Part shown: positions 62,517 through 64,000 of the stretch, piece after piece | Position numbering within the stretch: the first letter of the stretch is position 1 | Layout: each line of letters starts with the position of its first letter | Assembly (NCBI GenBank): GCA_040954595.2 | Contig: CM082577.2 | Span: 12,958,001-13,022,000 of the forward strand | DNA length: 64,000 bases | Direction of reading: 5' to 3' | Source: Balanoglossus misakiensis | Lineage: Eukaryota > Hemichordata | Position numbers and translations under genes: made by a program | The notes under the pieces: model-generated | Told to the model about the DNA's origin: nothing | The model's database searches: none | What the model saw: only the letters and a program-made list of their open reading frames with translations

Positions 62517-63730
62517 ATGTATGTATGTATGTATGTATGTATGTATGTATGTATGTATGTATGTATGTATGTATGTATGTATGTATGTATGTATGTATGT
62601 TTGTTTGTTTGTTTGTTTGTTTGTTTGTTTGTTTGTTTGTTTGCAGGCTAACAGCCCAGGATTGAGGGATGAGCCTTTAAGTCAGAAATGAGTAAAGTGA
62701 AATTAAAAGATGGAAATGTGCTGATCAAAATAAACATTTTGTTGCACACTTATAGAACTAAAATTGAAAACTGGAATTTTGAAATGAAATAAGATCTTCA
62801 ATATTAACCACTTTGTGGGCGTACTTAATATACGGTACAATGTACATCACACGGACTAAACGAAACTGATGAACATCTCCGATTTCACATTTCAGGGATT
62901 TCAAAGTCACTTCAACGCTTTGTACAATGACACCGCTCAACACTCTTTGCCAATCATTGTGAGCATTCTGACCAATGCCCTGTATGGAGCTGTAAGTGAA
63001 GACGACAACAACATCACCGTCAGCAGTCAGCCTTTTCCCAGAACCTCCGAGTCCCCCACATTTACCATGGGTCTCTTATTTGCGTATTTCTTTGCCATGG
63101 CTTTGACTGGAGTTGGAACTGGCTTTGCCGTGGATCTTGTCAAGGACAGGGAGGTCAGATGTTCAATTTTTGCAACACGCTGTCTATGCATGGTGCTGTA
63201 AACAAGCAAAATCGATCGGTATAAACATATTGACTGGCCATGTGGGCAACAGCATACGTCTGTTGCCCGAGGGACTGATGACGTTGTTTTATCTGTTTAA
63301 GAACGCATACCATGTGACAATCGATTGACGAATGAGAACACAGACTGTGGATGAGGTGTGTTACAAAACCCATGTTAGCCATTTATTGTAAATTGTAAAA
63401 TAAATATATTTAAAAACTTTCATGAATAAACTGATTTCATTGCAGATCAAAGCTAAATCTCAACTACGGATTTCTGGACTGAGACTCACAAACTACTGGC
63501 TGACCTCGTTTCTCATAGACCTGGCCCAGTATTGCATCCCAGCAGTCATTGGAATCATCTTGCTGCTTGCCTTCCAAGTAGAGAGCTTCATGCAGGCTGG
63601 GGCCATGTTTAGTCTGCTGTTGCTACTCATCATCTGGTTGCCAACTCACACTATATTCTTCTATTGTTTGTCCTTCATTTTCGATAAGTCTGTCACCTGT
63701 GAAACACTTCTCCCATGGATAGGAAATATA
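44929..63730 (+). CDS. ABCA5: ABCA5-like full ABC transporter, 3' part beyond the window
   Basis: Twenty-one exons, all phases matching: 44929-45015, 47965-48361, 48732-48829, 49293-49519, 50016-50155, 51165-51352, 51721-51874, 52216-52459, 53118-53182, 53559-53845, 54312-54431, 54804-54942, 55532-55622, 56288-56427, 57347-57538, 58156-58221, 60049-60233, 61431-61623, 62212-62339, 62896-63153, 63446-63730; 1228 residues so far. Order: first membrane helix ([13 protein letters not shown]), an extracellular loop with sequons, a membrane block (residues about 230-450), first ATPase domain (Walker [10 protein letters not shown] near 549, [14 protein letters not shown] near 650, Walker [20 protein letters not shown]), the [20 protein letters not shown] motif close to vertebrate ABCA5, then the second membrane half. 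The second ATPase domain lies outside. ABCA5 is linked to lysosomal/endosomal lipid handling in mammals. Exon 19 uses a weak donor, GTTGGT. Confidence 0.92.
45045..45127. mobile_element. 83-bp hairpin MITE with 8-bp target duplication
   Basis: Ends TTAGCCCTGCGTACAGGT and complement; inside lies a second inverted pair, GGCGTTACACGGCC. The target duplication GTCACACC is on both sides (45037-45044 and 45128-45135). It lies 29 bp after the donor of ABCA exon 1. A related fragment is near 50572-50630. An 8-bp duplication suggests hAT-like or P-like mobilisation. Confidence 0.75.
45712..46860 (+). repeat. Eight-unit tandem repeat, period about 146 bp, each with an octamer motif
   Basis: The word ATTTGCAT occurs at 45716, 45863, 46009, 46155, 46301, 46447, 46593 and 46738, spacing 145-147 bp. 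Other shared words are TTTCAGCTCCAT, GTACATGTAGTTA and ACCATAACACACATTCCTAC. The array ends with a GACGGAC-type short run (46865-46890). ATTTGCAT is the reverse complement of the POU octamer ATGCAAAT. Intron 1 of the ABCA gene. Confidence 0.93.
52520..52705. mobile_element. TTA-flanked MITE, short copy
   Basis: Same ends as 40670-41485 (GGCTGCATTCACAAACACCT and a complementary right end), with TTA on both sides (52517-52519 and 52706-52708). Intron 8 of the ABCA gene. Confidence 0.75.
56760..57180 (+). mobile_element. Dispersed inverted-repeat element in ABCA intron 14
   Basis: Starts TAAGGACGTACG and ends GCGTGCATCCTTA. The right two-thirds match 19950-20215 in reverse complement (ATTATCAATGTAATCCTATG, ATAGAGCGCGGTGAC). 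No coding frame. Confidence 0.6.
59067..59231 (+). repeat. Dispersed repeat, copy 2 (relative at 2.0-2.14 kb)
   Basis: Shares GATGTCTCTGAAGGGGTG, TTATTTGCTTTCTT, GTCAAATTGCAGAAAATCTC and CAGGTAGTGTTTTCAATT with 1995-2136. It carries about 30 bp more in the middle. Confidence 0.65.
60284..60637. mobile_element. TTAA-flanked MITE, well-preserved copy
   Basis: Ends AGGGACAAAATCTCTCTCTC and the complementary ...GAGAGACTTTGTCCCT are flanked by TTAA (60280-60283 and 60638-60641). Further inward inverted pairs (AATCAACGTTCGACCACAC and complement; AAAAACTCGCC and complement) make almost the whole element self-complementary. Relative at 10882-11200. Confidence 0.8.
62412..62642. repeat. (CTGT)n(ATGT)n(TTGT)n array in ABCA intron 19
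   Basis: Three successive tetranucleotide blocks preceded by a duplicated TTATTTGGCAGTTGT word. Long open frames here are repeat artefacts. Confidence 0.95.
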
Positions 63731-64000
63731 GTAAGTACCTATTCTTCTCTCATACCTGTATGTATGCTACAATGTATATGCTCTTCTTTTTTCTTAATTG
63801 CTCCTCAAATCACAACACTGGTGACGATATCAATAAAATTTGTGTCAAAATTTATTTTATATATTCAAGCAAATATGTGGTATCAACCTATTCTCAGGTT
63901 CTGAGAAACTTATTCAAAAAGTGATCTTGTGAACAGAGTGATTTCTTCTTAGCTAAACTGTAGATGAGAGCATTTGTTTAACCAGCGTTCGCATAACAAC

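Larger units (their letters stand above)
45016..63445. other. Contents of the ABCA5-like introns
   Basis: Intron 1 (45016-47964) holds an 83-bp hairpin MITE and an eight-unit tandem repeat. Intron 5 (50156-51164) holds a fragment related to that MITE (about 50572-50630). Intron 8 holds the short TTA-flanked MITE. Intron 14 (56428-57346) holds a dispersed element. Intron 16 (58222-60048) holds a dispersed repeat and a poly-C run. Intron 17 (60234-61430) holds the TTAA element. Intron 19 holds a tetranucleotide array. The other introns (for example 48830-49292, 49520-50015, 51353-51720, 53846-54311, 54943-55531 and 55623-56287) show nothing beyond AT-rich sequence. Confidence 0.6.

Noticed and set aside
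62388-62691. Cys/Leu/Ser-Val repeat frames on the plus strand
   Set aside because: They are translations of a microsatellite in an ABCA intron.
1-64000. tRNA or rRNA genes
   Set aside because: No cloverleaf with a proper B-box or rRNA-like block was noticed by eye; a tRNA-finding program could still detect one.

Overview
The window is nuclear DNA from an animal. All five well-supported genes are split by GT-AG introns with matching phases. Their families are animal ones: kringle domain, IL-17-type cytokine, TRPM cation channel, ABCA lipid transporter and short-chain collagen C4-like secreted proteins. The mix of short-chain collagen C4-like genes, IL-17, dense microsatellites and many short terminal-inverted-repeat elements suggests a marine invertebrate, perhaps a non-vertebrate deuterostome such as a hemichordate or lancelet. 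That placement is an inference; no sequence search was possible.

Layout. From 0 to 2.8 kb there is repeat-bearing intergenic DNA. At 2.84-5.2 kb (+) lies a three-exon secreted short-chain collagen C4-like gene. At 6.81-10.07 kb (-), facing it tail to tail, lies a five-exon relative that also carries a complete kringle domain upstream of the same C-terminal module. At 10.1-17.4 kb there is mobile-element debris, including a broken Tc1/mariner-type transposase split by two later insertions. At 17.41-18.65 kb (-) is a three-exon IL-17-like cytokine gene. At 20.95-25.19 kb (+) is a four-exon gene for an unrecognised protein made largely of two tandem arrays: six units of about 46 residues rich in N-glycosylation sequons, and six units of 56 residues with a cationic Trp-Trp core and dibasic sites. 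At 26.66-34.98 kb (-) is a TRPM channel gene: 13 phase-consistent exons plus one short tentative exon cover the linker, all membrane segments, pore and TRP region, but no N-terminal domain was found. At 38.4-38.95 kb a tandem repeat carries near-consensus CTCF- and YY1-like motifs. At 39.9-42.2 kb (-) is a frame-broken SAM-domain coding remnant. At 42.3-44.5 kb is a 2.2-kb terminal-inverted-repeat element. From 44.93 kb to the window edge (+) lies an ABCA5-like ABC transporter gene, 21 exons visible, open at the right edge.

How they relate. The genes do not form one pathway. The left half holds secreted or defence-type products (two C4-like proteins, IL-17, a repetitive possibly secreted precursor). 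The right half holds two large membrane proteins in divergent orientation, separated by about 10 kb of repeats that include the CTCF-like cluster.

Mobile elements are unusually readable here. At least ten have terminal inverted repeats, most with a target-site duplication (TAA, TTA, TTAA, 6, 8 or 9 bp) visible by eye.
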